DNA of 64,000 bases, taken from Calycina herbarum (taxonomy: Eukaryota > Ascomycota > Leotiomycetes > Helotiales > Pezizellaceae). The stretch spans positions 248,001-312,000 of the forward strand of contig LLEY01000029.1 in NCBI GenBank assembly GCA_001414485.1. Direction: 5' to 3'. The number at the start of each line of letters is the position of its first letter. The first letter of the stretch is position 1. A program made the translations under genes and the position numbers. Positions 46,800 to 58,288 of the stretch are shown here, one piece after another. The notes beneath the pieces were generated by a model. That model searched no databases. It had not been told where the DNA came from and was given only the letters and a program-made list of their open reading frames with translations.

Positions 46800-49700
46800 G
46801 ATAATGTTAGTATACTAGACGCCCCCGAGCTCTATAAAGTCGAAGCACTTAAATCTATTAAAGTTAAGATGCTAGATATGTATTATAGGAAGCGAAAAGA
46901 ACTTGACTTATTCCTTCTCTAAATAGACATCTACTTTAACTTTAACTCTAATAAGTTTAAAGGTAATTATAACTTATAAACTATCTTTACTATCTCTTAC
47001 CTTAGAGGATTAGTATTAGAATAGGCTTAGCTATACTTAGAGGACTTCTTTAAAAATAAGAATAAAGACGGAAAGATAGAATTAACTAAGATTATATTTA
47101 AATCTTAAAGAGGATTTAAGACAACTATTAGGAAAGTCTTTAGAGACTTTGATACGATCTAAACAGCTATATATAAGCTTTTAGAATTACGCTAGACTAG
47201 ATTAGTAATAGATTATACTAATGAATTTCAACGTTATAGAACGAAGTCGGGATAGGATGCTATCGCTCTTATAGAACTCTTTTATAGAGGATTGAAGATA
47301 TATATCTATAAGGAAATAGCTAAGTAGAATATATAATTCTTAACTATTATAGGTATAATTAAGGAAGTCGTCTAGCTAGACAACTGCTTATATAAATTTA
47401 GAAAGAGTAACCCTAGACACAGGGAAAAGAGTAAAGGGTTAGGAAAGTAGAAGTACTCTTACGCTAATAAGCATAGTAAGGAGGTAAACGCTATATAGAA
47501 GAAAACCTTTCTAAGGAAAGGAGGACTTTCTTAGAAAGAGCGAAATTATTAACGTAAGTAGAACTTATGTTATAATTATAGCTAACTAGGCTATAGAGTA
47601 AATAAGTGTAGTAAGAAGAAAGACTCTAAGAGAAAGAAACAAATCAACGCTACTGTTTAATAATAGGTAGCTTTAACCGATTATATTAAACTTATAAATA
47701 AGGAGCTTAAAGTACGAAGATATAGAACCTAGATTGAAAATAATAAAGGAGTTAGTAGTATATAAGATACTAATAATAATAGGGACCTACTTCTTAAGGA
47801 ATATTATAATATATAGTCGGTAATAGAATTAGAGTAACCTCTTTAAGTAGAATACGAATTACTACTATCGACTAGTTCTTTAGAGACATTGGACTTATCT
47901 TCTAGTTTAGAAGAGGAAATAAAGAATAAAGACCTCGAAGTTAGAGAAACTTAGGCTTTCCTTAGAACCTTTAAACGAGGAAATCGATAAGTATATATTA
48001 ATAATTAGAAACTAGATTTCTAGAGTCCTTATATAATATAAGGAGTTAACCTAACTATCTTAATAACGTATATAGTTATAAGTAATAACCTTAAAACAAT
48101 AACTCTAGTTAGCTTAATTACTAGACGGAAAACTATTAAAGAAAAGGAACTAGAACAGAAACGTTATCTAATTAAAAAACCTAGTTACTCTAAAGTAGGG
48201 GATATATAGAAAATATATAATATATTAGATAAAGTTAGTATATAGATATAACAAGTTCTAACAGGATTTAAGAGACGAATTAAAACCCCTTTTATTAGAA
48301 CACTACCTAAAGATATTATATTAAAGGAATTTAAGTAATATATTATTATTATATTAATTAGAAATAATAAGTTAGTATTTAGAAAATATAACTTATAATA
48401 ACTATTTAGTATACTATTCTAGGAGAGAAGAGAGCTCGATATAACTAGGTAGGCTAAGACGGAACCGGAGGAATTATACTATCTATTAACAGGAGAACTG
48501 TGGTTTATAGAAACAGTTTAGGAAACGATAGTATAATAGATATAATATAAACTAAGTCTAACTTTAGACTAGTTATTATAGAAACGATTTAAAGGAATAT
48601 TACTAGAGCCTACTAGAATAGTAGAATATTATTAGATATATGAGGTAGTATTATTAGATAAAGAAGGAGTAGTATTCTTTCCTTAGTCCTAGATTAGAGC
48701 TATTAAAGAAAAGAATTTAAGAGATTATATATTTAAAGTTTACTATATAAAACTAGAGATAAGTATACTAGAGGCTACTTTAGATTATCTATATATAAGA
48801 GAACTATAGTCTATAGAAGCTATTTTAGAAACTAGTTATAAATAGATCTAATATAACTATAAACAAATACTAAAGCAATTTATAAGGGAAATTCCTAAAA
48901 CTATAAAAATCGTAGAATATAGGTTAGTATATAAGATAGTATATGCTAATAAGGAAAGAGTAAGATTCTTTCTATAGTATAAGAATAAGGAGAGAAAGAA
49001 GTATAATTAAGAAAATCGATCTTTTAAAGTCTAATATATTAAGGCAAAGTTAGACGCTACTTTAGGAGAAAGATAGTTAGTAATAACTATAGAAGTAAAA
49101 GGGAAAAAGTTATAAGTTATAATAGATTTAAGAGTAATAAGTAACTTTATTTCTCTAATAGCTTAAGAAAAGCTAAACATCCTAATTAAAGAGATAAGAC
49201 TATATTAGTTAGGAGTAGTCGATAGAACGAACGTTATATACTAAGGCGGAATTATTAATTAGTAAACTATTCTAATAAGAATTAATATTAAAAGATACTA
49301 TTTAGATATATAATTTAATATTATTAAAATAAGAAGTAAAGAAGTAATACTTAGTATACTATAGATTTAGGAACATAATCTAGAAATCGACTAGAAGGCT
49401 AGAATAATAACCTTTAGTTAATATAAATATATAGGTTTATATTTATAACTTTAAGGCTAGAACGAGGTTAGCACTACCTCTTCTAAAGTACTAGGACACC
49501 TTGCCCAGGGTCCTCTATAGGTTAGTAAGAAAGCTGATAACAAAATACCTATATAGTATAGAGAATTTAAAGCTTTGTTCAAAAACCTAGAAGACTTATA
49601 AGCCTTACTAGAACATTACTTATAAGATTATAAGATTAAATTAAAAAAGGGTTATTACCTCTTAAAGCAGAAGCTTCGGTTATATAACTAGAAAAGCCTA

Positions 49701-52402
49701 CAGAGAATAGAAAGTTATATAAAGGAAGATATTAAGAAAGGATATATTAGAAGATCTAAGTTACTAATTACCTTAAATATACTTATTATTAAGAAGAAAG
49801 ATAACTTAGATAAGAGAGTATATATTAATTATTAAGAAGTAAATCATACTATAGTTAAGGACGCTTATCTACTACTACCTAGCTAATACTTATAAGATAA
49901 GTTAGGTAAGGTAGTACGATTTACGAAATTAGATTAATAAAACGCTTATAGACTTATATAAATAAAAGTCAGAGACGAATAGAAGACAGCATTTACCTTA
50001 CTATCAGGCCTCTATAAATACACAGTTATACTATTTAGACTTTATAACATACTAGCTATATATTAGAGACAAAATAATAACATTTTAGGAGATCTTCTAA
50101 GGGTAATAGTAATTTATTACCTAGATAATATCCTAATCTTCTTAGAAAAAGAAGAAGAATATAAGGGATATGTTAGAGAAGTTTTATAACAACTTATAAA
50201 AGTAAATTCTTAGTTGAAACTCTTAAAATACAAGTTCGAAGTAACTTAGATACTTTTCCTAGGATAGGTATTTAGCCTAGGAAAAATAGAAATAGATCTA
50301 GTAAAGATCTAAGACATCTTAAACTAGAAATTACTAAAGAATATAAAAGATATATAATCCTTCCTTAGATTTATAAACTTTTACTATCTGTTTATATAAG
50401 ACTATATAAAGATTACTAAACCAATATTAGTACTAGTTAAGAAAGCTATTAAGTTTATATAGAATAAATAGGTAGAGAATGCTTTTTAGAAAATTAAAGC
50501 AAAGTTTATAGAAAAACCTATTTTATATAATTTTAATATAGATAAACCTAGTATAATCGAAACAGACGCCTTAGACACAGTAGTAGGTACGATTTACCTA
50601 TAACTAAATAATAAAGAGAAACTTATACCTATTATATATTATTCTAAAACATTTAACCTAGTATAATAAAACTATAGTATCTTTAATAAGGAACTACTTA
50701 TTATAGTATTAGCTTTAGAATACTAGAGAATTTATTTATAGCTAGTAAAATATCTAGTTATAGTTTTATCCGACCACGAGAACCTTAGGACGTTTACAAC
50801 AACTAAAGAACTTATAATAAGACGATTAGCTAGATAGTTAGAAATATTAGAAGTATTTAATATTATTATTCAACATATAAAGAGAACGTTAAATACTTAG
50901 GCTAATACTCTTAGCTAGAAACCTAGATATAAGGGAAATAAGGAGTATAAGAAGATTACAATCTTAAAAACTCTTAAGAATAGAGACTTAGTACCTACTA
51001 TATACGAAATAGTAGTAATAAACAACATCTAGATAGATAAGATTCAAAACATATATAAAGGTTATAATTAATATATAAAAGGGAAATTATAGGTTCCTAG
51101 CTTATATATAAAAGAGTTTATATAAGAATACTATACCGTACCCGCTCACGGTTACTAAGGAATTCATAGAACCTTCTAGAGGATAAGATAATACTACTAT
51201 ATTAATCAGTTATCTACGATAGTTAAAGAAGTAATAATAGAATATAATACCTATACTAGGAATAAGGCTTCCTACTATGCTCCTTATAGACAGATAAACA
51301 CTACTCTAATACCATAGATACCTTAGAAATCAATATCTATAGATTTTATTATTAAATTACTAAAATCTAAAGATCTAATAATAGGAGTTAAATATAATAT
51401 AATCTTAGTTATTATAAAACGACTTACAAAGTATATAATTCTTATAGTATATATAGAGTTAAGTATAGCTAAGGAATTAGCATTCGTATTTCTTAGAGAA
51501 GTAGTCTTAAGATATAGACTACCTAAAGAAATACTCTTAGATAGAGATAAGCTCTTTACCTTAAAATTTTAAATCGCTCTTATAAAACGATTAGGTACGA
51601 AAAGAAAGCTCTTTATAGCTTTCTACTCTTAAATAAATAGAGGAAACAAACAGATAAATTAAGTAGTTAAAATATACCTTTATTATTATATAAACTACTA
51701 ATAGGATAATTAGGTAGAACTACTACCTTTAGCATAGTTTACCTACAATAGTTTAGTAATAGAAACAACACTTATTATACTATTCTATACTAATTTTAGG
51801 TATAAATTGTTAGTATATTAAGAACTACTATCTACGACTATTAATAACTAACTTACTCGTATTTAGGTCTCGAAAATCAAGAGTCTATATAAGGAACTTA
51901 TAGAGGACCTGTAATTTATAATAGAGAGAAATACATACTATTATAATAAACGACGTAGTTAAGAGCTAACGCTAAAAGAGGGGGATAAAGTCTACTTAGT
52001 ACAAAAGAACATCGACACAAAAAGACTAAGTAATAAACTAGATTATAAAAAACTTAGACTATTTAAAATTAAACACGTTAAAGGACCTTTGAATTATAAA
52101 TTAGCACTACTAAGAATAATAAATATCTACCTAGTATTCTATATATCCCTACTCAAACCAGCACTACTAGAAGCACTACTAGCCCTACTTATAGAAATTT
52201 AACTAGTAAACCTAAACACCGAGTATAAAGTTAAGAGGATTCTTAACTATAGACTTATTAGAGGATAGGTTAAGTATTTAATAAAATAGTTAGATTACCT
52301 ATATTTAGAAAACACTTAAGAACCTAGAAAAAATATCAGCTAGTACTCAGAGGAACTTTAGGAGTTCCACTGTCGAAACCTAAGTCTGCCTATATCACGT
52401 AG
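46800..52402 (+). pseudogene. Gag-pol of the complete family II element (RIP-inactivated)
   Basis: Gag (about 46,800-47,500) is followed by a knuckle remnant CYNYS...G...NKCSKKK near 47,570, a protease-like IIDLRV.SNFISL near 49,126 (normally D-S/T-G), and reverse transcriptase with FTKLD..NAYRLI near 49,920 and YLDN near 50,118 (second Asp changed). Then come RNase H with ETDALD near 50,560, integrase with SIDFIIKLL near 51,340, and a chromodomain-like tail ending at TAG 52402. Glutamine codons are nearly all stops. Confidence 0.85.
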
Positions 52403-52662
52403 TTAGTAGAGAAGGACTTAAGAAAGGCTAGGTCGAGGCCTAGAGCGAGGGCAGAGTCGGAAACGTCGGGCGTAGGAAGGGCGGCCAGCCTAGCAGCCTC
52501 TTCTTCTATCCGCTTCTTTTCTTCCTCCTTCTCCTTTTCCTTTCTTTCTAATTCTTTAACAGCATCTAGCTCCTTAAGGGAGTTAAGACCAGCTGCTATC
52601 ATTCTCTGCTTCCAAGTATAAAGCAGCTTCTTCTGCTTATTAACCCAGAGGACTTTCGCCAT
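52390..52662 (-). CDS. Antisense accessory ORF of the family II Gypsy element (coiled-coil protein, truncated by stops)
   Basis: A 90-codon frame survives on the minus strand between the chromodomain end and the 3' LTR, convergent with pol and overlapping its last 13 bp. It begins MAKVLWVNKQKKLLYTWK, then a Glu/Lys-rich coiled coil (ERKEKEKEEEKKRIEEEAAR). The frame continues upstream to at least about 52,800 with recognisable residues (KTYDVREVNRMPTI) once TAG/TAA codons at former Gln positions are allowed for, so the native protein was longer. The equivalent region of the mosaic element (43,150-43,850, minus) keeps a matching but more decayed frame. The region is richer in GC and less mutated than its surroundings. 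No known function; a transposon accessory protein is inferred. Confidence 0.5.
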   Translation of the reverse strand: MAKVLWVNKQKKLLYTWKQRMIAAGLNSLKELDAVKELERKEKEKEEEKKRIEEEAARLAALPTPDVSDSALALGLDLAFLKSFSTNYVI

Positions 52663-53031
52663 AGCCTCATCAGCCTCGTCCTCTAGTCGTTAGATCTAAG
52701 CATCCACAGACTCCTAATCTCGAATAGTCGGCATACGGTTTACCTCGCGAACGTCGTAAGTCTTGCCGTTCTTTGTACAACAACTATAGCGATTTAGACT
52801 TTTATCTTAAGAGGCGACATATTTATTTATAAAACCAGCTTTTAAATATTAAGTATAGAGCGCTATTTTTATTCTAAATAAGTTAATTTCTTTTCTAAGA
52901 GCGATATACTTAGTACATTTCGTTAAACGATCGGGTAGCATAGTAAAAAGAAAAGAAGGCTACTAGCCTTCTAACAATATTTCTTAGGTCGTACTTAAGC
53001 GTAGGGACACGCTAAGCTAAGAAGGGGATAG

Positions 53032-53463
53032 TGTTACAAATCACGTATACACGTGATAAGTAAAGACTAGGCAGCGTCCTAACAGGTTAAGCACTATCGG
53101 AATACTCTTATAGTAGATAGGGATCGGTTAAGTTAGCTAAGTAATCCAAGGATTTCATTATAATAATCACGTAACGAAAGGGACCGCTAGATCGCTAAGC
53201 AAACCAGCTCGTTAGATCGCCAGCTCGATAAGCGAGTTAGCTACCCAAGGGAACGAAGGTTCTATATATACTAGCACGTCTACCATCTAGATAGGAGCTT
53301 CGTGCTCAACTTTAGTTATTAATCTTATTATATTATTTAACATCTTTGATATAAGTAACGAGTTCACTTCCAAGTAAACAACCCGGCGCATCTATACTTC
53401 TTACCTGCATACCAACCTTCGAGACTTAGTCATCTTTGTTTAGTTCGTTTAAGTTTCGTTACA
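53032..53463 (+). repeat. 3' LTR, family II type C
   Basis: The less mutated of the pair: GTGCTCAAC at 53302 and the CGTTACA terminus are intact. Confidence 0.93.
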
Positions 53464-53507
53464 AGTACGTAGAGTACTAATATACGTAGAGTACTAATAA
53501 ACCACGT

Positions 53508-54600
53508 TAACAGTTTCTTTATATAAGTATATAGTTATAGATAATATAAGTAACAGGATGATATTAATATACTAATTAAGAGAAATAAAACAAATTAATA
53601 TCAAGTTTTCGCATCTTCTACATAGGAAGGAAATTCCTAGTTTCTGAACCTAGCCTTGTTTAGAATTGTCGTTAGGTGCTGGCGGTACTGGAATAGTGGC
53701 TTCTTCTCGACCCTTTCCTCTCCCTACTTTGTCTTATTCTACGTTCACCTACTCCGCTTTCTTACACTCCGGCGACCAGAGAGGAAAATCCTCCTCCTAA
53801 AAAACCCTCTAGCACGTAATAAGAACCCTTAAATCTTACGGTAGATAGCTATAAAATATATATTATTATAAGATTAATATAGAATATCAGAGAAAGATGC
53901 TTATAGTAGATTTAGCCCAAAAAATAACTCGCTAAAATACAGAGTCCCAGGTAGTTAATAAGCTAACGAAGGCAAGAGAGTTTAAGGTATCATACCACGC
54001 TGTAAATTACTACTAGAAGACGGGCCGTGAACTTCGCACTGCTAGGGAAGAAGTGTATCTATATACGTAGAGCTCAATTACTCAACGCTATTAAGCCCGA
54101 GAGGGGTAAAAGTAAACAGCCCTCATCTTTTAAGAATTTGAATTAGGTGAAATCGAAGGGTATATATACTTGACACTATATAGGAAGCCTAAGAATATTG
54201 TTAACATAGTAAAGAAGCTAAGAAGGAAGTAAGTTACCTAAGCCGGTAGGATCAGTCGATTCGTTTAAATAAAGGCTACAAGTATAAATATAAAAGGAAT
54301 TAGTATATACAGAGTTGCTAACATATTTCGAATAGGCCTACTCATATCCCGCGAAAGATAACAGTACTCAAAAAGCACTATAGCATATGAAATTCCGCCG
54401 CTAGCAAAGAGGAAGCTTTCCCCAAGCTATAAGGGAACGGTATAGATAAAACTGCTAAGATGTTAGCTATAATTAACAAGTCTAAAATTGATTTAAACCA
54501 TAAAACCAAACCAATCGTTAGCAAAAAACCTATACAGGTTAATGCTCAAATACAAATTTTGTCGGGCTTTTACCTACCTCTAGAAAATTTCCAGATATAT
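53508..54600. other. RIP-graded flank, no gene assigned
   Basis: TA-rich and CpA-poor, fading rightward. A plus-strand stretch near 53,890-54,110 (LAQKITR.NTES.VVNKLTKAREF) reads like a helix-turn-helix transposase N-terminus with stops, but is too decayed to assign. Confidence 0.4.
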
Positions 54601-55038
54601 TTAACCTAACCATATTAGCACAGGGTAGCACTTTAAGATACTAGAAATACATACTTCATATAACCCTAAGAAGCCAAAATTCACAAGAATCAAGCCGAAA
54701 TAAATTCTCTGATATCTTTCATACATCTTAGAGGCTGAGAATGCCAGGAGCCCCCCAGATCCAGCAAGGGAAAGGATACATATCCAGATGTGCCAGTTGC
54801 CGAAGGTGCTCTTTTCGAGGCTATACCATTTGCGCCCGGTTTCGAAGCAACCGCGAAGCCTAGTGACAGCAAGTACAAGAGCAGTCAGAGAAAATGCGAG
54901 AGCGTCTCGAAACGGAATTGCATTCTCTTGCGAGGTCTGAAAGGACGCTTGAATATGCATAGTGAAAATGAAGTAAGGCGAGCGAAGTACAGCAGCGGTA
55001 AGTACTAGGAAAAGGGCGCATGCAGCAGGTTGCATCAT
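54601..55038 (-). CDS. Small hypothetical membrane protein (145 aa)
   Basis: An open frame starts MMQPAACALF at 55038. Four hydrophobic stretches are visible: about residues 5-26, 45-62, 82-103 and 112-135. The charged loop between segments 2 and 3 contains RGCFETGRKWYSLEK. No family recognised. It lies at the edge of the RIP block and ends just where mutation density rises, so it may be the surviving exon(s) of a larger membrane protein. No clear splice signals extend it with confidence. Confidence 0.42.
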   Translation of the reverse strand: MMQPAACALFLVLTAAVLRSPYFIFTMHIQASFQTSQENAIPFRDALAFSLTALVLAVTRLRGCFETGRKWYSLEKSTFGNWHIWICILSLAGSGGLLAFSASKMYERYQRIYFGLILVNFGFLGLYEVCISSILKCYPVLIWLG

Positions 55039-55304
55039 TACACAGCCCTTTACTTATACATTGCACTCGATCCCCGCGTTTGAGCAGGAACATACGGAAG
55101 AAGATTGAAGGCCCACAGTTAAACACAAGTCACGCCATAGGCTTGATGGCATTGCCGTCCCTCCTGGGCTGCATGTGGATTGATCATGATTCCTGCAATC
55201 AGCACAAAACTAAGGACCAGGGATTTGAATATCTAAACCTCCTCGTGCTCGAAGAGAAAGGGGTTTCCCATTGCCTAGCGATGCGGGTTGCCTGGGCCTT
55301 TCAT

Positions 55305-55322
55305 TGGCTCCACCAGCCAATC
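55305..55322. promoter_or_regulatory. Inverted ATTGG/CCAAT pair
   Basis: ATTGG and CCAAT lie within 18 bp, about 160 bp upstream of the ATG at 55480. This is a typical position for HAP/CBF-complex binding in fungi; activity is inferred. Confidence 0.35.
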
Positions 55323-55479
55323 CCAGCAGACGTGCAGCCGCTAAGACAGAGGTGCGGCAGGGGTTTCGACTCAATTTGTTGATTCGAAACCCCGCTCTGA
55401 TTTTCTTCTTCCATAAACTCTAGCATAGAAGACAGCGCTCCATTCTTCCACATAATTTACACAGAAGGCAGTGTGTTCT

Positions 55480-56387
55480 ATGGGAGTCAACCCTCAGTCC
55501 AGCGGTCATGTTCCCCCTGGGGTCCATGTTATAGATGTTCTCATCGGTGCCTTGAGCAAACTGTCGCCAAACGACATCATTAGCTCAAAGGTAATGAATT
55601 GATTACCTTTCTACAGTCATCTCGTGTCTAGCTAACTTAGAAATAGACACTGGAGTCCTGCTTTAGAGAGTTTTGGGGACGAGGCACCGTAGAAAATTGT
55701 TGGCACCTTATCCCACCAGTTCACAAGACCACTATTCTCGACAGATACGGACTCTCAAACTTGGATAGTACACCATCTAAGCCTCCTGTATCAAATTCTG
55801 TGCGCGATACCCCCTTTCCCACGGGCGCGCCATCATGTGTTACTTCGCAGGACTCTCCCGGGTCTAGATTTGTATCGCCCAACACAACTACGTCAAGTAC
55901 TAAATCAACTCCAGGCTCACCAATTTTCATCGCTGAATCGCAATCAACTGTCGATGCTTCCTTGTTGGATTCAGAGATCCGTGTTGCGAGACACTTTAAG
56001 AATATTGCTCCGGGTGCCCATCCAGATCGAATACAACGTTTAGTCCGAGTCGTTCGAGGCTTCGTAGAAGCCAAAGCTCTTCCTCAGCAGTCCTATGAAA
56101 TGCTATGGTCTTTTAAGGATGGGATATTCGAGGATTCTGAAGATGGACTAGGAAGATTTTGTCGACTACAACGTGGCCGCCGAAAGATGATGCTTCGCGC
56201 CACCGAATATGATTGTGCTACTCGTCTCGCCCTTCTATTCGTCAATCATGATATTGATCATCTTTCAAAGGTGCCAAAAACATCGAAAGACCCAAAACTT
56301 AGGCGTGGTCAGAACCGAAAGACCGCTGCCTTCCAGCAAATTGTTGCAGCTTCCGACACCACGTTAGAAGTCTTAAAAACCGATTAG
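55480..56387 (+). CDS. Hypothetical protein, N-terminal part of a probably frame-disrupted gene (2 exons, 283 aa)
   Basis: Exons 55480-55590 and 55647-56387 (852 nt in frame) start at ATGGGAGTC and use a 56-bp intron (GTAATG...GCTAAC...AAATAG). The protein has a short N-terminal helical region (VIDVLIGALSKLSPNDIIS), a Trp/Cys-rich segment (CFREFWGRGTVENCW), a Ser/Thr/Pro-rich linker and a basic helical C-terminus. It ends at TAG 56386 immediately after an A5 run (56375-56379). One extra A there would move translation into a frame that continues, past one TAG at 56396, straight into the downstream ORF at 56531. Thus 55480-57307 was probably one gene. No domain recognised. Confidence 0.55.
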
Positions 56388-56530
56388 AAAAACAGTAGGA
56401 ACTACTCGCATGTGCTAGCTCAAGCAGGTCCAGGCTCTCTTCTGGAAATGGGGCCTGGCGTAAACTCACTGTAAGCCGGCATCCACTCTATGCTCTCACA
56501 GACAACTTACGTTCTCAACGCAGATGGGAG

Positions 56531-57307
56531 GTGAAAATGAATAAGGACGATATCGAATTGGTCCTTGAGTATAGGAAGACTCAACTTCCTGAACTTGAGA
56601 AGCGTGCCACATCATTGAATGGCATCGCAGCACGTACTATTGTCGACGGTCTGCTTGCCTACGGCTGGAGCTTATCTGAACTTCTCTTGAGTCGCAGTTC
56701 ATTAATCGAACAAGTCAAGAAGCACATTTATATAGAGACACTTGCCGACAAAATGCGATCTCAGTATAGTATAACCAAGTGCTCTAAAACAAACATCGAC
56801 AGCACAGATGTCTCTTCGAAAAAGAGACCCAGTAGCCACGTTGTTGTTAATAATCCAAAGCGCAAACGGACCGGCGCGACCGATTTACTGCTTAGGGAGA
56901 CAACCGATCAAGACTGGACGCGGTTCTTGGGCGCATCAGGCGAGCTGCCAGATTTTGGCTTGCACTCAAGCGGGAACACAGCCGATCAAGACTGGATGCA
57001 GCTCTTGGGCTCGTCAGGCGAGCTGCCAGATTTTGGCTTGCGTTCAATCGGGAACACAGCCGATCAAGACTGGACGCGGTTCTTGGGCGCATCAGGCAAG
57101 CTGCCAGATTTTGGCTTGCGCTCAAGCGCGAACACAGCCTGTCAGGACTTGGTACGGCTCTTGGATTTACCAGTCGAACTGCCAGACTTTGGCTTGCCCT
57201 CAAGCCAAGGAGCCACAACTCCAAATATTCTCATCGAGGATTCAACAGGATCCGCTTCTTATTCATGTCCGATAGTTTGTCGATCTTCGGAACCGGGTAT
57301 AATTTAA
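56531..57307 (+). CDS. Hypothetical protein with four 26-residue repeats (258 codons, probably the 3' part of the gene starting at 55480)
   Basis: The frame is open from 56399 to 57307. Its first in-frame ATG is at 56537; the listed 56531 is a GTG. The N-terminal third is helical (ELVLEYRKTQLPELEKRA), followed by a basic cluster NPKRKRTG that may be a nuclear signal. Four tandem 26-residue repeats follow (about 124-227) with the pattern DQDWxxxLGxSGELPDFGL. The fourth is the most diverged. The C-terminus is Ser-rich. Family unknown; repeats of this type can be protein-binding motifs. Whether it is translated on its own, or is the tail of a disrupted gene, is open. Confidence 0.48.
   Translation: MKMNKDDIELVLEYRKTQLPELEKRATSLNGIAARTIVDGLLAYGWSLSELLLSRSSLIEQVKKHIYIETLADKMRSQYSITKCSKTNIDSTDVSSKKRPSSHVVVNNPKRKRTGATDLLLRETTDQDWTRFLGASGELPDFGLHSSGNTADQDWMQLLGSSGELPDFGLRSIGNTADQDWTRFLGASGKLPDFGLRSSANTACQDLVRLLDLPVELPDFGLPSSQGATTPNILIEDSTGSASYSCPIVCRSSEPGII
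56900..57211 (+). repeat. Four 78-bp in-frame tandem repeats
   Basis: Units start at about 56900, 56978, 57056 and 57134, each with GATCAAGACTGGACGCGG-like and GAGCTGCCAGATTTTGGCTT blocks. The first three are nearly identical, so the expansion is recent. Confidence 0.85.
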
Positions 57308-57415
57308 GAACGGCGTATCAAAATGTGGATAGTTTAGGCGTGGATAGTTGGATCGAAATCACACTTGATGGGATCTATGAATGAAGATCTGTTGAGATTA
57401 GATGCCGACATATAT

Positions 57416-57954
57416 TTATGAATCGCCTTTGCTAATATAAAAGAAGATAGCTCTTCCTCCTCCGCAGGAACGATAAACAACAGAGTCAGACCCATTAATA
57501 TACGCGATTATACCACTCTCGATTGTTTTGCTGCTGCTATCTCCAATTTCAGGCAGTTGGAGCTTGCCTAGTGCTATTATTCCAAGGACTCCATACTGTT
57601 CTGCCGGACTCGAATAGGTCTTGGGCTGAGGCAGGACATCCGAATACACCATCGGTCCTGTCCATTTGATATCCTCACTCGTTCTATTCGTAACTCCGAG
57701 GTCCCTGAGAAGCGTAAGGTCAAGGTTCTGTAATTGTTAGACAACGATGCCATCTGTGATAAAGGCTGCGTAAGACATACGTCCTTCAACTCTTTCCCTG
57801 CTGCAACTGTCTCGAGTGTCCATTCCAACCTCTCCATAGTCGAGTTTCCTGCATCCAGCTTCCCTTCTGCCCGCAACTTATCGACCTGCTCATCAAGGCT
57901 TGCTCGAGCAGCGTTTGCAGTAGATTCTGCAACTCCTAGGCCGAAACTTATCAT
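57416..57954 (-). CDS. Hypothetical small protein (2 exons, 161 aa)
   Basis: Exons 57781-57954 and 57416-57727 (486 nt) are joined by a textbook 53-bp intron (GTATGT...CTAAC...ACAG). Splicing changes the frame and restores one continuous reading through KELKD|NLDLTLLRDLG. The N-terminal half is an amphipathic helix region (ARASLDEQVDKLRAEGKL...MERLEWTLETVAAGK). The C-terminal half is likely beta-rich (YGVLGIIALGKLQLPEI...GIIAYINGSDSVVYRSCGGGRAIFFYI). No signal peptide or membrane segment. Family not recognised. It converges with the repeat-protein gene upstream. Confidence 0.65.
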
Positions 57955-58288
57955 TTCCGTTATTTACTTATTGTTTCGAAGTTTCGAAGCCCTCTGTTCT
58001 CCGTTCGAGGTTCGTCTGCGGGGTGTTGATGACTTGTTGGCGGGCTCGGTGGGACTCGATAGGGTTAGCAAAATGAATCTCGCACGCGATAGATTTGGAA
58101 ATAGACTAGTACTTGGCAAGACTTGTTAGCATAGGGAATTTTAATGAAGGAAGCTCGACCTGCAGATGTTCTACAAGGGTTCTGTCGTCGTAGCCTAGAT
58201 GTATGTACTGCTTAGGGTAACATATTGATTTTCTATTCCGCGCAGCTCCCGGAAAGAGTAGCGTCATCTCGAAACATCATATGACTTA

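Larger units (their letters stand above)
46217..53463 (+). mobile_element. Complete Gypsy LTR retrotransposon, family II type C (7,247 bp), RIP-degraded
   Basis: Two 432-bp LTRs (46217-46648 and 53032-53463) start TGTTACGAATCACG and end CGTTACA (TTATTATA in the mutated 5' copy). They are flanked by AGTAC on both sides (46212-46216, 53464-53468). The polypurine tract AAGAAGGGGATAG precedes the 3' LTR. It encodes gag-pol on the plus strand and an extra frame on the minus strand (52390-52662 and upstream). It sits inside the right TIR of the third pogo element. Confidence 0.93.
44395..53507 (+). mobile_element. Third pogo/Fot1-like transposon (~1.86 kb), split by a Gypsy element
   Basis: The left TIR starts ACGTAGTTTATTAG after TA (44393-44394); the right TIR ends AAACCACGT before TA (53508-53509). 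Once the Gypsy insertion and one TSD copy are removed, the right TIR is 54 bp and matches the left with only two differences. The transposase (plus, about 44,480-46,140) shows an HTH-like KKLSRRSIIKIYNI, DFYNFDITGFIIG (about 44,960), LVLDRYKSYES (about 45,320) and SSYLT.LLDVRCF (about 45,400-45,430). It is broken by RIP stops. The rebuilt length, 1,861 bp, agrees with the 1,858-bp element at 132-1989. Confidence 0.9.

Noticed and set aside
56892..57224. Minus-strand ORF across the 78-bp repeats
   Set aside because: Shadow frame produced by the periodic plus-strand coding repeats.
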